Source of the DNA: Weizmannia acidilactici
GTDB taxonomy: Bacteria > Bacillota > Bacilli > Bacillales > Bacillaceae_C
Direction of reading: 5' to 3'
Length of the DNA stretch: 64,000 bases
Assembly: GCF_008974225.1 (NCBI RefSeq)
Contig: NZ_BKZR01000001.1
Location: 92,305 to 156,304, forward strand
Positions 17,436 through 26,066 of this stretch are shown here, piece by piece. The notes beneath the pieces were generated by a model. That model ran no database searches. It worked only from the letters and a program-made list of their open reading frames with translations, and was not told the DNA's origin. How positions within the stretch are numbered: the stretch's first letter is position 1; each line of letters opens with the position of its first letter. The position numbers and the translations under genes were made by a program.

Positions 17436-18471
17436 CCGAACCCTGAACCTTCTTATACCTGTTATTTCTGTAATACTCGGCCTTCTTGCCGGGGCTCTCA
17501 TTATGCTTGTCAGCGGCTATAACCCTGTGAACGGTTATATTGCGCTTTGGAACGGCGCTTTCGGCCAGGTCTTTTACATCGGGGAAACATTGAGGCTTGC
17601 AACCCCGTATATTTTTGCTGGTTTGGCGATTGCGTTTGCTTTCCGCACCGGGCTGTTTAATATCGGGGCCGAGGGCCAGCTGATTGTAGGGTGGATTGCC
17701 GCCGTCTGGGTAGGCATTGCTTTCGATCTGCCAAAAGCGATCCATCTGCCCCTTGCCATCCTTGCCGCTGCAGCCGCAGGCGCCTTATGGGGCTTCATCC
17801 CGGGGCTTTTAAAAGCGCGGCTCAGGGTCCATGAAGTCATCGTTACGATTATGATGAACTATATTGCGCTGTATAGTTCCAATTATTTAATCCGGAATGT
17901 GCTGTCAAAACAGCAGGATACAACGCCGCATATCCATCATTCGGCATCATTGGCATCACCGTTTTTCCAGAAAATCACGGATTATTCCACTCTACATAAC
18001 GGCATCTATTTGGCTTTGCTGGCAGTAGTTGTAATGTGGTTTATCATCGAGAAAACAGCGCTTGGCTTTGAATTAAAATCTGTCGGGTTTAACCCAAACG
18101 CGTCCGAATATGCCGGTATGAATGTCGGCCGTAGCATCATCCTGTCAATGGTCATATCCGGAGCATTCGCCGGTCTGGGAGGCGCAATGGAGGGGCTTGG
18201 CAATTACGGTTTTGCCTTTTTGCAATCATCTTTTTCAGGAATTGGTTTTGACGGAATTGCCGTGGCGCTGCTCGGCGGAAATACGGCACTCGGTGTTTTG
18301 ATTGCGGCCGTTTTATTCGGCGCATTGAAGGTGGGGTCGCTGAATATGCCGATTGATGCAGGCGTACCGAATGAACTCGTTAATATTGTCATTGCCCTGA
18401 TCATTCTCTTTGTTGCATCCGGCTATATGATCAAATGGATACTGACCCGGCTGAAAAAGGAGGCGAAATAA
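17428..18471 (+). CDS. nupP: Nucleoside ABC transporter permease (NupP-like)
   Basis: 347 aa from ATG 17428 (MSNRTLNLLIPVIS). A GTG at 17416 is also possible, but the ATG matches family length (348 aa). About nine or ten membrane segments are evident, with the conserved cytoplasmic loop containing GFNPNASEYAGMNVGRS that contacts the ATPase. The FNIGAEGQL motif is typical of BMP-type permeases. It is followed directly by nupQ without a gap. Confidence 0.93.
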   Translation: MSNRTLNLLIPVISVILGLLAGALIMLVSGYNPVNGYIALWNGAFGQVFYIGETLRLATPYIFAGLAIAFAFRTGLFNIGAEGQLIVGWIAAVWVGIAFDLPKAIHLPLAILAAAAAGALWGFIPGLLKARLRVHEVIVTIMMNYIALYSSNYLIRNVLSKQQDTTPHIHHSASLASPFFQKITDYSTLHNGIYLALLAVVVMWFIIEKTALGFELKSVGFNPNASEYAGMNVGRSIILSMVISGAFAGLGGAMEGLGNYGFAFLQSSFSGIGFDGIAVALLGGNTALGVLIAAVLFGALKVGSLNMPIDAGVPNELVNIVIALIILFVASGYMIKWILTRLKKEAK

Positions 18472-19431
18472 GTGGATTTTTTAACAGCATTGGAAATTAT
18501 CATATCAGCATCTTTACTCTCTGCGGCACCACTTATTTTCACCGCTTTAGGGGGCGTTTTTTCCGAACGCTCCGGCGTTGTGAATATCGGTTTGGAAGGT
18601 TTAATGATTATGGGGGCCTTTATCTCGATTGTGTTTAACTTGACGTTTGCAAAAACATTCGGGGCATGGACGCCGTGGCTTGCGTTGCTTGCTGCGATGG
18701 CCATCGGCGGTTTATTCGCGCTTATCCATGCCGTAGCATCCATTTCTTTTCGTGCGGATCAGACTGTCAGCGGCGTTGCCATTAATTTTTTGGCGCTCGG
18801 ACTGGCGATGTTTCTGATTAAAAAAATATACGGAAAGGGTCAGACGGATACGATCCGAGAATATTTCCGCCAGGTCGACATTCCTGGTCTGAACCATATT
18901 CCGCTGATCGGCAAGCTGTTTTTCCAAGGTGTCACCTATCCTTCGTATATCGCTATTCTCGTCGCCTTTGCGGTATGGTTTATTATTTACAAAACGCCGT
19001 TCGGCCTGCGCCTCCGTTCAGTCGGGGAACATCCAATGGCCGCCGATACGATGGGGATTAATGTCACCAAAATGCGTTATCTGGCCGTCTTTTTATCCGG
19101 TGTATTCGGCGGGATCGGCGGCGCGGTATATGCGCAGTCGATCACATTAAATTTTAGTTCATCCACGATCTCCGGACAGGGCTATATGGCGCTCGCTGCT
19201 ATGATTTTTGGAAAATGGAATCCGCTTGGCGCGATGGGTGCAGCTTTGTTTTTCGGCTTTGCGCAGAGTCTCAGCATTATCGTTTCCAATATTCCTTACT
19301 TGAAAGAAATACCAAGTGTTTTCCTGCTTATTGCCCCTTATGTGCTTACAATCCTGGCGTTGGCCGGATTTATCGGGCGTGCCGAAGCTCCGAAAGCGGA
19401 CGGCGTCCCGTATATCAAGGGGGAGCGTTAG
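18472..19431 (+). CDS. nupQ: Nucleoside ABC transporter permease (NupQ-like)
   Basis: 319 aa from a GTG immediately after the nupP stop codon, with AAAAAGGAGG as ribosome binding site. It is strongly hydrophobic with about eight to ten membrane helices, and carries the partner motifs VVNIGLEGLMIMGAF and SVGEHPMAADTMGINV. It completes the four-gene nupNOPQ importer and is followed by a long terminator. Confidence 0.93.
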   Translation: MDFLTALEIIISASLLSAAPLIFTALGGVFSERSGVVNIGLEGLMIMGAFISIVFNLTFAKTFGAWTPWLALLAAMAIGGLFALIHAVASISFRADQTVSGVAINFLALGLAMFLIKKIYGKGQTDTIREYFRQVDIPGLNHIPLIGKLFFQGVTYPSYIAILVAFAVWFIIYKTPFGLRLRSVGEHPMAADTMGINVTKMRYLAVFLSGVFGGIGGAVYAQSITLNFSSSTISGQGYMALAAMIFGKWNPLGAMGAALFFGFAQSLSIIVSNIPYLKEIPSVFLLIAPYVLTILALAGFIGRAEAPKADGVPYIKGER

Positions 19432-19441
19432 TGCTTCAAAA

Positions 19442-19490
19442 CCGGCAACCGTTGCGGCAAAAGTTTTGCCGTAACGGTTGCCGATTTTTT
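19442..19490 (+). terminator. Terminator of the nup operon
   Basis: A stem of about 20 bp has CGGCAACCGTT and CGGCAAAA on one side and the complementary TTTTGCCG and AACGGTTGCCG on the other. A T run follows. Confidence 0.9.
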
Positions 19491-19628
19491 ATACGCGAAA
19501 AAGCTTGCCGGGACGGGCACGGTACCTGTATAGTAAAATTAATGCCACTTGCGGGTAAGAGATGGCTGGCAAAAGGGCATACTTTTATCACGGATTAAAT
19601 ACAGGCTGCCTGCTGAAGGAGGATCAAT

Positions 19629-20903
19629 ATGGCCATTGCAAAAGAGACGATTCGAAAAATGAAAGGGTACACATTACATACGATTAAAACGGACAAATAC
19701 AAAACGAATACGCTTGTATGGAAAATGAAAGCGCCGCTTGATAAGGACACGGTAACATTGCGCGCCCTGCTTCTGAATGTCCTGCAGAGCAGCACAAAGC
19801 GGTATGATACGACAGCAAAGCTAAGAACATATCTCGACGAATTGTACGGTGCGAGTTTTTATGTCGATACGGCGAAAAAAGGCGAATATCATATTATCTC
19901 TTTCACAGTTGAAATCGCAAATGAAAAATTTCTGCACAATGCTGAACCGCTGTTGCAAAAGGGCATCCAGTTTCTGGCGGAAGTGCTGCTGAATCCGAAT
20001 GCGGACGGCGGCCAGTTTGACCAGGCCGTGGTGGAAAAGGAGAAACGGGTGCTGAAACAGAGGCTGCAGGCAGTTTATGATGATAAAATGCGGTATGCGA
20101 ACATGCGGCTCATTGAAGAAATGTGCAAGGGCGAACCGTTTGCCCTGCAGGCTAACGGCATTATTGATGAAGTGGACGCCATTACGCCTGAGTCGCTGTT
20201 TGCTTATTACCAACGAGCGATACAGGAAGATGAAATGGATTTATTTGTAACAGGCGATGTCGATGAAGGCCGCCTAGCCGCTTTTTGCGAAGCGCTCATC
20301 TTCCCGGACCGCGAAGCCACAACCGCTGCGGCAAGGACGCTGAGAAAAGTAGCTGAAGTCCGGAAAATAAAAGAATCCCAGGACATCCGCCAAGGGAAAC
20401 TGAACATCGGCTACCGCACCAATATTGTGTTTGGCAACAGGGATTATTTCGCGATGCAAATGTTTAACGGCATATTCGGCGGTTTTTCCCATTCCAAGCT
20501 TTTCTTAAACGTCCGCGAAAAAGCTAGCCTTTGTTATTATGTGTCCAGCCAGATCGAGAGCCATAAAGGGTTAATGATGGTCATGAGCGGGATTGAATCC
20601 GTCAATTATGAAAAGGCGGTTTCCATTATTGAAAAGCAAATGGAAGCAATGAAAAACGGCGATTTCAGCGTACAGGAAATGGAACAGACTAAAGCCGTCA
20701 TCCGTAATCAGCTGCTTGAGGCGACAGATACATCCCGCGGGCTCGTTGAAATTTTGTATCATAATGTCATTGCCAAAAAACAGATCGGCGTAGATGACTG
20801 GATCCGGGAAATTGAAGCGGTTGAAAAAGGGGAAATTGTAAAAGTGGCGGCGAAGATCGAATTGGATACAATTTACTTCTTATCCGGATCGGAGGGGAAA
20901 TAA
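19629..20903 (+). CDS. ymfF: M16 peptidase-like protein YmfF, lacking the zinc motif
   Basis: 424 aa with GAAGGAGG upstream. It has the two-lobe M16 fold but no HXXEH in the N-terminal lobe; the corresponding region reads LRALLLNVLQSSTKRYDT. Such catalytically empty members normally pair with an active subunit, here YmfH, whose gene overlaps it by one base (TAATG). The pairing is inferred from family behaviour and gene coupling. Confidence 0.92.
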   Translation: MAIAKETIRKMKGYTLHTIKTDKYKTNTLVWKMKAPLDKDTVTLRALLLNVLQSSTKRYDTTAKLRTYLDELYGASFYVDTAKKGEYHIISFTVEIANEKFLHNAEPLLQKGIQFLAEVLLNPNADGGQFDQAVVEKEKRVLKQRLQAVYDDKMRYANMRLIEEMCKGEPFALQANGIIDEVDAITPESLFAYYQRAIQEDEMDLFVTGDVDEGRLAAFCEALIFPDREATTAAARTLRKVAEVRKIKESQDIRQGKLNIGYRTNIVFGNRDYFAMQMFNGIFGGFSHSKLFLNVREKASLCYYVSSQIESHKGLMMVMSGIESVNYEKAVSIIEKQMEAMKNGDFSVQEMEQTKAVIRNQLLEATDTSRGLVEILYHNVIAKKQIGVDDWIREIEAVEKGEIVKVAAKIELDTIYFLSGSEGK

Positions 20904-22189
20904 TGGATACACAACGTTTTAGCCAGCTCGATGAAACACTCTATTTTGAAACGCTCGACAACGGTTTGAAAGTATATATCCTGCCTAAGCAGGGTTTCAA
21001 TAAAACGTTTGTTACGTTTACGACAAAATACGGTTCTGTTGACAACGAATTCGTCCCGTTGGGGAAAAACGAGTTTGTGCGGGTGCCGGACGGGATTGCC
21101 CATTTTCTCGAGCATAAAATGTTTGAAAAGGAAGATGGCGATGTATTCCAGCAGTTCAGCAGGCAGGGTGCTTCAGCCAATGCATTCACGAGTTTTAACC
21201 GTACCGCTTATTTATTTTCCAGTACCGATCAAGTTATGAAAAATCTGGAAACTTTAGTTGATATGGTGCAAACCCCGTATTTTACAGAGCAGATGGTTGA
21301 AAAAGAAAAAGGGATTATCGGGCAGGAAATTATGATGTACAACGATAATCCGGATTGGCGGCTTTATTACGGAGTGATTGAAAATTTGTACAAAAACCAT
21401 CCGGTGAAAATCGATATCGCGGGGACGGTCGAATCCATTGCAAAAATTACGGCCGAACAGTTATATGAATGCTACCGCACATTCTACCACCCGAGCAATA
21501 TGCTGCTGTTAGCGGTCGGAAATGTTTCTCCTGAAGAAGTGATTTCTTTTCTCAAAAAAAACCAGGAGAAGAAAAAATATGAAAAAGTGCCTGAAATTAA
21601 AAGGCGTTTTCCGGAAGAGCCGATTGAAGCAGCCAAAAAAGAGCAGAAAATGCATATGAATGTGCAAATCCCGAAATGCCTTGTAGGGATGAAGGCGCTC
21701 CACACCAGCCAAAGCGGCACTGAGATGCTAAAAAACGAACTTACAGTAAATTTAATGCTCGATATGCTGTTTGGCCGCAGTTCGGAAGCGTACAGCGGGT
21801 TGTACAACGACGGCCTGATCGACACGAGTTTTTCTTTTGATTATTCCCAGGAACAGGGGTTTGGATTTGCAATGGCCGGCGGAGATACGGAAAATCCCGA
21901 TCTTTTGGCGGAACGGCTGCATGATGTGATGTTTGCGGCAAAAGAAGGAAAAGTCCTGACGGAAGAAGGGCTTGAAAGGACGAAAAAGAAAAAAATCGGG
22001 GCGTTTCTGCGACAGTTGAACTCACCTGAATTTATTGCAAACCAATTTACAAGATATGCTTTTAACGGCATGAATTTATTTGATGTTGTTCCTGTTCTTG
22101 AGCAAATCCAATTCAACGATTTGCGGAAAACGGCGGAACAATTTTTTGGCGAAGACCGGTTTACGGTTTGCCAAGTATTGCCGAAATAA
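20903..22189 (+). CDS. ymfH: M16 zinc peptidase YmfH
   Basis: 428 aa. The zinc motif HFLEH is at residues 67-71, followed by EKEKGIIGQEI supplying the third ligand glutamate. The gene is coupled to ymfF by a one-base overlap and preceded by CGGAGGGG. Homologues act on small peptides. The pair ymfF-ymfH is conserved upstream of ymfI in Bacillus. A hairpin terminator follows. Confidence 0.93.
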   Translation: MDTQRFSQLDETLYFETLDNGLKVYILPKQGFNKTFVTFTTKYGSVDNEFVPLGKNEFVRVPDGIAHFLEHKMFEKEDGDVFQQFSRQGASANAFTSFNRTAYLFSSTDQVMKNLETLVDMVQTPYFTEQMVEKEKGIIGQEIMMYNDNPDWRLYYGVIENLYKNHPVKIDIAGTVESIAKITAEQLYECYRTFYHPSNMLLLAVGNVSPEEVISFLKKNQEKKKYEKVPEIKRRFPEEPIEAAKKEQKMHMNVQIPKCLVGMKALHTSQSGTEMLKNELTVNLMLDMLFGRSSEAYSGLYNDGLIDTSFSFDYSQEQGFGFAMAGGDTENPDLLAERLHDVMFAAKEGKVLTEEGLERTKKKKIGAFLRQLNSPEFIANQFTRYAFNGMNLFDVVPVLEQIQFNDLRKTAEQFFGEDRFTVCQVLPK

Positions 22190-22193
22190 CTAC

Positions 22194-22219
22194 AAACCCG
22201 GGGAATGCCCGGGTTTTTC
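22194..22219 (+). terminator. Terminator after ymfH
   Basis: Perfect stem AAACCCGGG/CCCGGGTTT with loop GAATG or similar, followed by TTTTC. Confidence 0.8.
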
Positions 22220-22237
22220 AATGGGGGAAAATAAAGA

Positions 22238-22960
22238 ATGAAGAAATTTGCTTTAATTACCGGTGCAAGCGGAGGAATTGGAAAAGCGGTTGCAAAAATG
22301 CTTGCAGAAGAAGGCTGGAATCTTTATTTGCATTACCATCAAAATCAGGAAGCGGTAAAAGAACTGTTGGACATTTGCGCCGCGCGGGGTGTTGAAGCGA
22401 TTCCGATCTGCGCCGATCTTGCTGTAGACGGCGGCGTGCAAACGATAGTGGATAATATTTTCCACCTCGATGCGATTGTATATGCGAGCGGCACGTCCCA
22501 ATACGGTTTATTAACGGATATGGAAGAAAACGCAATTGATGAACAATATCGTATTCACGTGAAATCGCCGCTGCTTTTGTCAAAATTGCTGCTTCCGAAA
22601 CTGATGCAGAATGAAACTTCGCACATCATCCTTGTCAGTTCGATATGGGGGCAGACGGGGGCTGCGTGTGAATCCGTCTATTCTGCAATGAAAGGTGCGC
22701 AAATTGCTTTTGCCAAAGCGCTGGCCAAAGAAACGGCAAGAAGCGGCGTGCGCGTCAATGCTGTTGCACCCGGCGCAGTCGATACGAATATGCTCAGGCT
22801 ATTTTCGGAAGAAGAAATTGCCGGCGTAGAGGAAGAAATTCCTCTCGGCCGCCTCGCCAAACCGGCAGAAATCGCCCAAACGATCTCCTTCCTTCTCTCC
22901 GATAAAGCTGCCTACATTACAGGGCAAACGATTGCTGTAAACGGGGGCTGGTATATATAA
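22238..22960 (+). CDS. ymfI: Short-chain dehydrogenase/reductase YmfI
   Basis: 240 aa. Nucleotide-binding motif TGASGGIGKAVAK is near residues 8-20. The catalytic serine lies in VSSIWG, and the YxxxK pair in YSAMK. The C-terminal end ITGQTIAVNGGWYI is typical of FabG-like reductases. The usual NAG motif region reads VYASGTSQYG, so the active-site Asn is replaced locally. Substrate is unknown. Confidence 0.92.
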   Translation: MKKFALITGASGGIGKAVAKMLAEEGWNLYLHYHQNQEAVKELLDICAARGVEAIPICADLAVDGGVQTIVDNIFHLDAIVYASGTSQYGLLTDMEENAIDEQYRIHVKSPLLLSKLLLPKLMQNETSHIILVSSIWGQTGAACESVYSAMKGAQIAFAKALAKETARSGVRVNAVAPGAVDTNMLRLFSEEEIAGVEEEIPLGRLAKPAEIAQTISFLLSDKAAYITGQTIAVNGGWYI

Positions 22961-23044
22961 AAATTCGGGCGGCTGATATTTCCATGCATAGCCTCCGCGC
23001 CAGGTCGCAAACTAATGCTGAACCATTTGAAAGGAGGATGCGCA

Positions 23045-23305
23045 ATGAGTGTATTAGAAAACTGGGACCAATGGAAGAACTTTTTGGGGGACCGCCTTCA
23101 CCAGGCACAGCAGCAAGGCATGTCCCAAGAAACGATCGGCAAGCTTGCGGAACAGGTCGGGGATTACCTTGCTGCGCAAGTGGAGCCGAAAAATGAGCAA
23201 GAACGTGTCCTGGCCGATCTCTGGTCGGTAGCATCACAGGAAGAGCAACAAGCGATTGCCAATGTCATGGTCAAACTCGTCCAAAATGACGAATCCCAAT
23301 CATAA
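23045..23305 (+). CDS. ymfJ: DUF3243 protein YmfJ
   Basis: 86 aa from ATG 23045, preceded by AAAGGAGGATG. It is an all-helical small acidic protein (MSVLENWDQWKNFLGDRLHQ start, EEQQAIANVMVKLVQND end). Family length is 85 aa and the function is unknown. Its position between ymfI and ymfK is conserved. It ends at one of the longest hairpins in the window. Confidence 0.92.
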   Translation: MSVLENWDQWKNFLGDRLHQAQQQGMSQETIGKLAEQVGDYLAAQVEPKNEQERVLADLWSVASQEEQQAIANVMVKLVQNDESQS

Positions 23306-23312
23306 AAAAGGT

Positions 23313-23387
23313 GCCGGTGCCATACCAAAACAATTTACGGCTTTTCTCCAAAGCCGTAAATTGTTTAGATGCCGCCGGTTTTTTTTG
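23313..23387 (+). terminator. Long terminator after ymfJ
   Basis: A perfect 17-bp inner stem (AAACAATTTACGGCTTT and its complement at 23350-23366, loop TCTCC) sits inside an outer CCGGTGCCAT/ATGCCGCCGG stem. Eight T follow. Confidence 0.92.
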
Positions 23388-23522
23388 CAGGATTTGCACG
23401 CACCTCGACAAAATTCATGTTTTTTTGTGATTTTTGGAGCTATCACTTTCTTATTGATATAAAATCATATATCATATAACCTAGATATAGTTAGTGAGTA
23501 TCCGGTTGCGGGAGGGGTCCAG

Positions 23523-24314
23523 GTGGAGGACAGGAAAGAATGGTATTTGGAATATGAAATTAAAATCAACCGCCCGGGGCTTCTTGGCGATATATCTTCT
23601 CTCTTGGGTATGTTGGCGATTAACATCAAAAGCATTAATGGCGTTGACGATAGAAAGCGCGGCCTGCTTCTTCTTGTAAAAAATGAGGAACAGGTCGGTC
23701 GCCTCGAATCGATCTTGCAAACAGTGGAAACGATAAAAGTAACGAAAATCAGGGAATCCAAACTTCGGGACAGGCTTGCAGTGCGCCATGGCAGGTATAT
23801 TCAGCGGGACCACGACGACAGGAAAACATTCCGGTTTGTGCGTGATGATCTCGGTATCCTTGTTGATTTTATGGCTGAGCATTTTAAACAAGAAGGCCAT
23901 AAACTGATCGGAATCCGCGGCATGCCCCGCGTCGGAAAAACCGAGTCAATTGTGGCGGCAAGCGTGTGCGCTAATAAAAAATGGATTTTTCTTTCCTCCA
24001 CGATGATCAAGCAGACAGTCAGAAGCAGCCTGATCGATGATGAATACAACGTCAATAATATATTTATTATGGATGGGATCGTATCCGCCGAAAGGGCAAA
24101 CGAACAGCACTGGCAGCTCATTCGCGAAATTATGCGCCTGCCGGCTGTAAAAGTGGTGGAACACCCTGATATTTTTGTGCAGCACTCGGAATACTCATTG
24201 GACGATTTCGACTATATTATTGAGCTGAGAGAAGATCCGTCACAGGAGATTACATACGACATGCTGCAAAATAACCGGATGTTTCAAAGCGGATTTGGCG
24301 GATTTGATTACTAG
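23523..24314 (+). CDS. ymfK: DUF3388 protein YmfK (ACT-like domain plus P-loop motif)
   Basis: 263 aa from GTG 23523, with GGGAGGGG upstream. Residues about 6-80 have the pattern of an ACT-like domain (YEIKINRPGLLGDISSLLGM). Near residue 138 there is a Walker A-like motif GMPRVGKTE, followed by KWIFLSSTM and other conserved blocks. It is therefore a possible ligand-sensing nucleotide-binding protein. The domain reading is mine; the family is formally of unknown function. rodZ starts 16 bases after its stop. Confidence 0.9.
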   Translation: MEDRKEWYLEYEIKINRPGLLGDISSLLGMLAINIKSINGVDDRKRGLLLLVKNEEQVGRLESILQTVETIKVTKIRESKLRDRLAVRHGRYIQRDHDDRKTFRFVRDDLGILVDFMAEHFKQEGHKLIGIRGMPRVGKTESIVAASVCANKKWIFLSSTMIKQTVRSSLIDDEYNVNNIFIMDGIVSAERANEQHWQLIREIMRLPAVKVVEHPDIFVQHSEYSLDDFDYIIELREDPSQEITYDMLQNNRMFQSGFGGFDY

Positions 24315-24330
24315 ATTGGCAGGTGTTACC

Positions 24331-25239
24331 ATGACGGAATTAGGGAATCGTTTAAAGGAAGTAAGAAAAGAAAAGGGCATCAGCCTGGATGATCTGCAGG
24401 AGATGACCAAAATCCAAAAAAGGTATTTAAAAAATATCGAAGAAGGAAAATATGATTCAATGCCTGGAAAATTTTACGTCCGGGCATTTATTAAGCAGTA
24501 TGCCGAGGCAGTCGGGCTTCAGCCGGAAGAGCTATTTGAGGAGTTTAAAAACGAAATTCCGAGCATCGAACATGAAGAATTTCCGGAGCAGATTACCCGT
24601 GTACAGACGAGAAAAACGGCGGCTCCGGATACGGTAAAATTGATGAACGTGCTGCCGAGGATCATTGTAGTCGTTGTGATTATCGGGATTTTGTTTTTGC
24701 TGTGGTTTATTGTTTCCAGTTTTGCTGGAAACAACAGCAAGGAAAAATTAAGCAGCGGCAATTCGGGCAATGTGAGCGTGCAGCAAGGTGATGTGAAATC
24801 TTCTGACAAGGCAACATCCGAAAACACCACAGGCACAAAAAATACGGCAAAAAGTACGAAAACAATTTCTACGGAAACGAAAAAAAATGCAAACCAGCAA
24901 ACGGGGCAGAAATTGGAAGCTATTTCATCAAGCGGCTATACATCGACTTACAAGCTGAGCGGTACCGGTCAATTTAAGCTCGAGTTAAAAGCCAAAGGCG
25001 GGCAGTCGTGGATACAGGTGAAAAACAGCGACGGCTCAACCAATTTCCAAAAATTATTGAATGACGGCGACAGCCAGAATGCCGACCTCACGAAACAAAA
25101 ACAAGTAACGATTACGATCGGAAATACCGTGAACACGGAAGTCTACATTAACGGCAAAAAATTAAAATACGATATTCCTGCTTCCAAAGAAGTACGCCAG
25201 GTTATTGTGATCCAGTTTCATGCAACACAAACGGAATAA
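24331..25239 (+). CDS. rodZ: Cell-shape protein RodZ (YmfM)
   Basis: 302 aa from ATG 24331, preceded by CAGGTG. An N-terminal helix-turn-helix domain of the HTH_25 type covers residues about 1-75 (LGNRLKEVRKEKGISLDDLQ). One membrane helix spans 111-131 (IIVVVVIIGILFLLWFIVSS). A Ser/Thr/Lys-rich periplasmic-side linker precedes a C-terminal DUF4115 beta domain (from about residue 210). RodZ links MreB filaments to the elongation machinery. It is followed by pgsA, as in B. subtilis. Confidence 0.94.
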   Translation: MTELGNRLKEVRKEKGISLDDLQEMTKIQKRYLKNIEEGKYDSMPGKFYVRAFIKQYAEAVGLQPEELFEEFKNEIPSIEHEEFPEQITRVQTRKTAAPDTVKLMNVLPRIIVVVVIIGILFLLWFIVSSFAGNNSKEKLSSGNSGNVSVQQGDVKSSDKATSENTTGTKNTAKSTKTISTETKKNANQQTGQKLEAISSSGYTSTYKLSGTGQFKLELKAKGGQSWIQVKNSDGSTNFQKLLNDGDSQNADLTKQKQVTITIGNTVNTEVYINGKKLKYDIPASKEVRQVIVIQFHATQTE

Positions 25240-25303
25240 GCTTATATAATGGGGGCTTTCTCTGCGGAAAATATATATATAGATCAGTTGGAGGAAAAGT
25301 TCA

Positions 25304-25882
25304 GTGAATTTGCCGAATAAAATTACTGTTTCTCGCGTATGTTTAATTCCTATTTTTTTAATGGTGATGGCGGTGCCTTTCCATTGGGGCACACTCGAAT
25401 GGCTGGATACCAAAATCCCTGTCACCCATTTTGTCGGTGCGGTGATTTTTGCGGTTGCTTCGATGACGGATTGGATTGACGGACATTATGCGCGCAAAAT
25501 GAATCTTGTCACGAATTTTGGCAAGTTTCTCGATCCGCTTGCCGATAAACTGCTTGTTTCCACGGCGTTTATTTTGCTTGTCGGCCTACAGCTTGCGCCG
25601 GCATGGATTGTGATTATTATCATCGCCCGCGAATTTGCCGTGACAGGCTTAAGGCTGATTCTGGCCGAGGGCGGTGAAGTTGTGGCAGCCAATATGCTTG
25701 GCAAAATTAAAACATGGACGCAGATTATTGCCATCCTTTTATTGCTTCTGCATAATTTCCCGTTTGCGGCGTTGTCCTTCCGCATGGATCTCGTTGCTTT
25801 GTGGGTGGCGCTTGTCTTTACAATCTGGTCCGGCATTGATTATTTTTATTTAAACCGGAAAGTATTCGCCCACTCAAAATGA
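25304..25882 (+). CDS. pgsA: CDP-diacylglycerol--glycerol-3-phosphate 3-phosphatidyltransferase
   Basis: 192 aa from GTG 25304, with GGAGGAAAAG upstream. It is an integral membrane enzyme making phosphatidylglycerol phosphate. The CDP-alcohol phosphotransferase motif is complete: D-G-AR in TDWIDGHYARKMNLVTNFG, then KFLDPLADK. About five membrane helices are visible. It ends at a clear terminator. Confidence 0.96.
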   Translation: MNLPNKITVSRVCLIPIFLMVMAVPFHWGTLEWLDTKIPVTHFVGAVIFAVASMTDWIDGHYARKMNLVTNFGKFLDPLADKLLVSTAFILLVGLQLAPAWIVIIIIAREFAVTGLRLILAEGGEVVAANMLGKIKTWTQIIAILLLLLHNFPFAALSFRMDLVALWVALVFTIWSGIDYFYLNRKVFAHSK

Positions 25883-25888
25883 ACAATT

Positions 25889-25919
25889 CAGTGAAAGTCC
25901 GCCTTTCACTGTTTTTTTG
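25889..25919 (+). terminator. Terminator after pgsA
   Basis: Perfect 9-bp stem CAGTGAAAG/CTTTCACTG around TCCGC, followed by seven T. Confidence 0.9.
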
Positions 25920-26066
25920 CATATATTTTTGGATAAAGGAAAAGAGCACCTTTTTTTGCGCGGTTCCTGCCAGTTGGCTGCACGCTTATGACATTTAACA
26001 GCCACAAAGTTCCGAGGCGACAGGACTACATAATCTTTCTGCTGCTTATCAAAGGGAGGAATTGGA

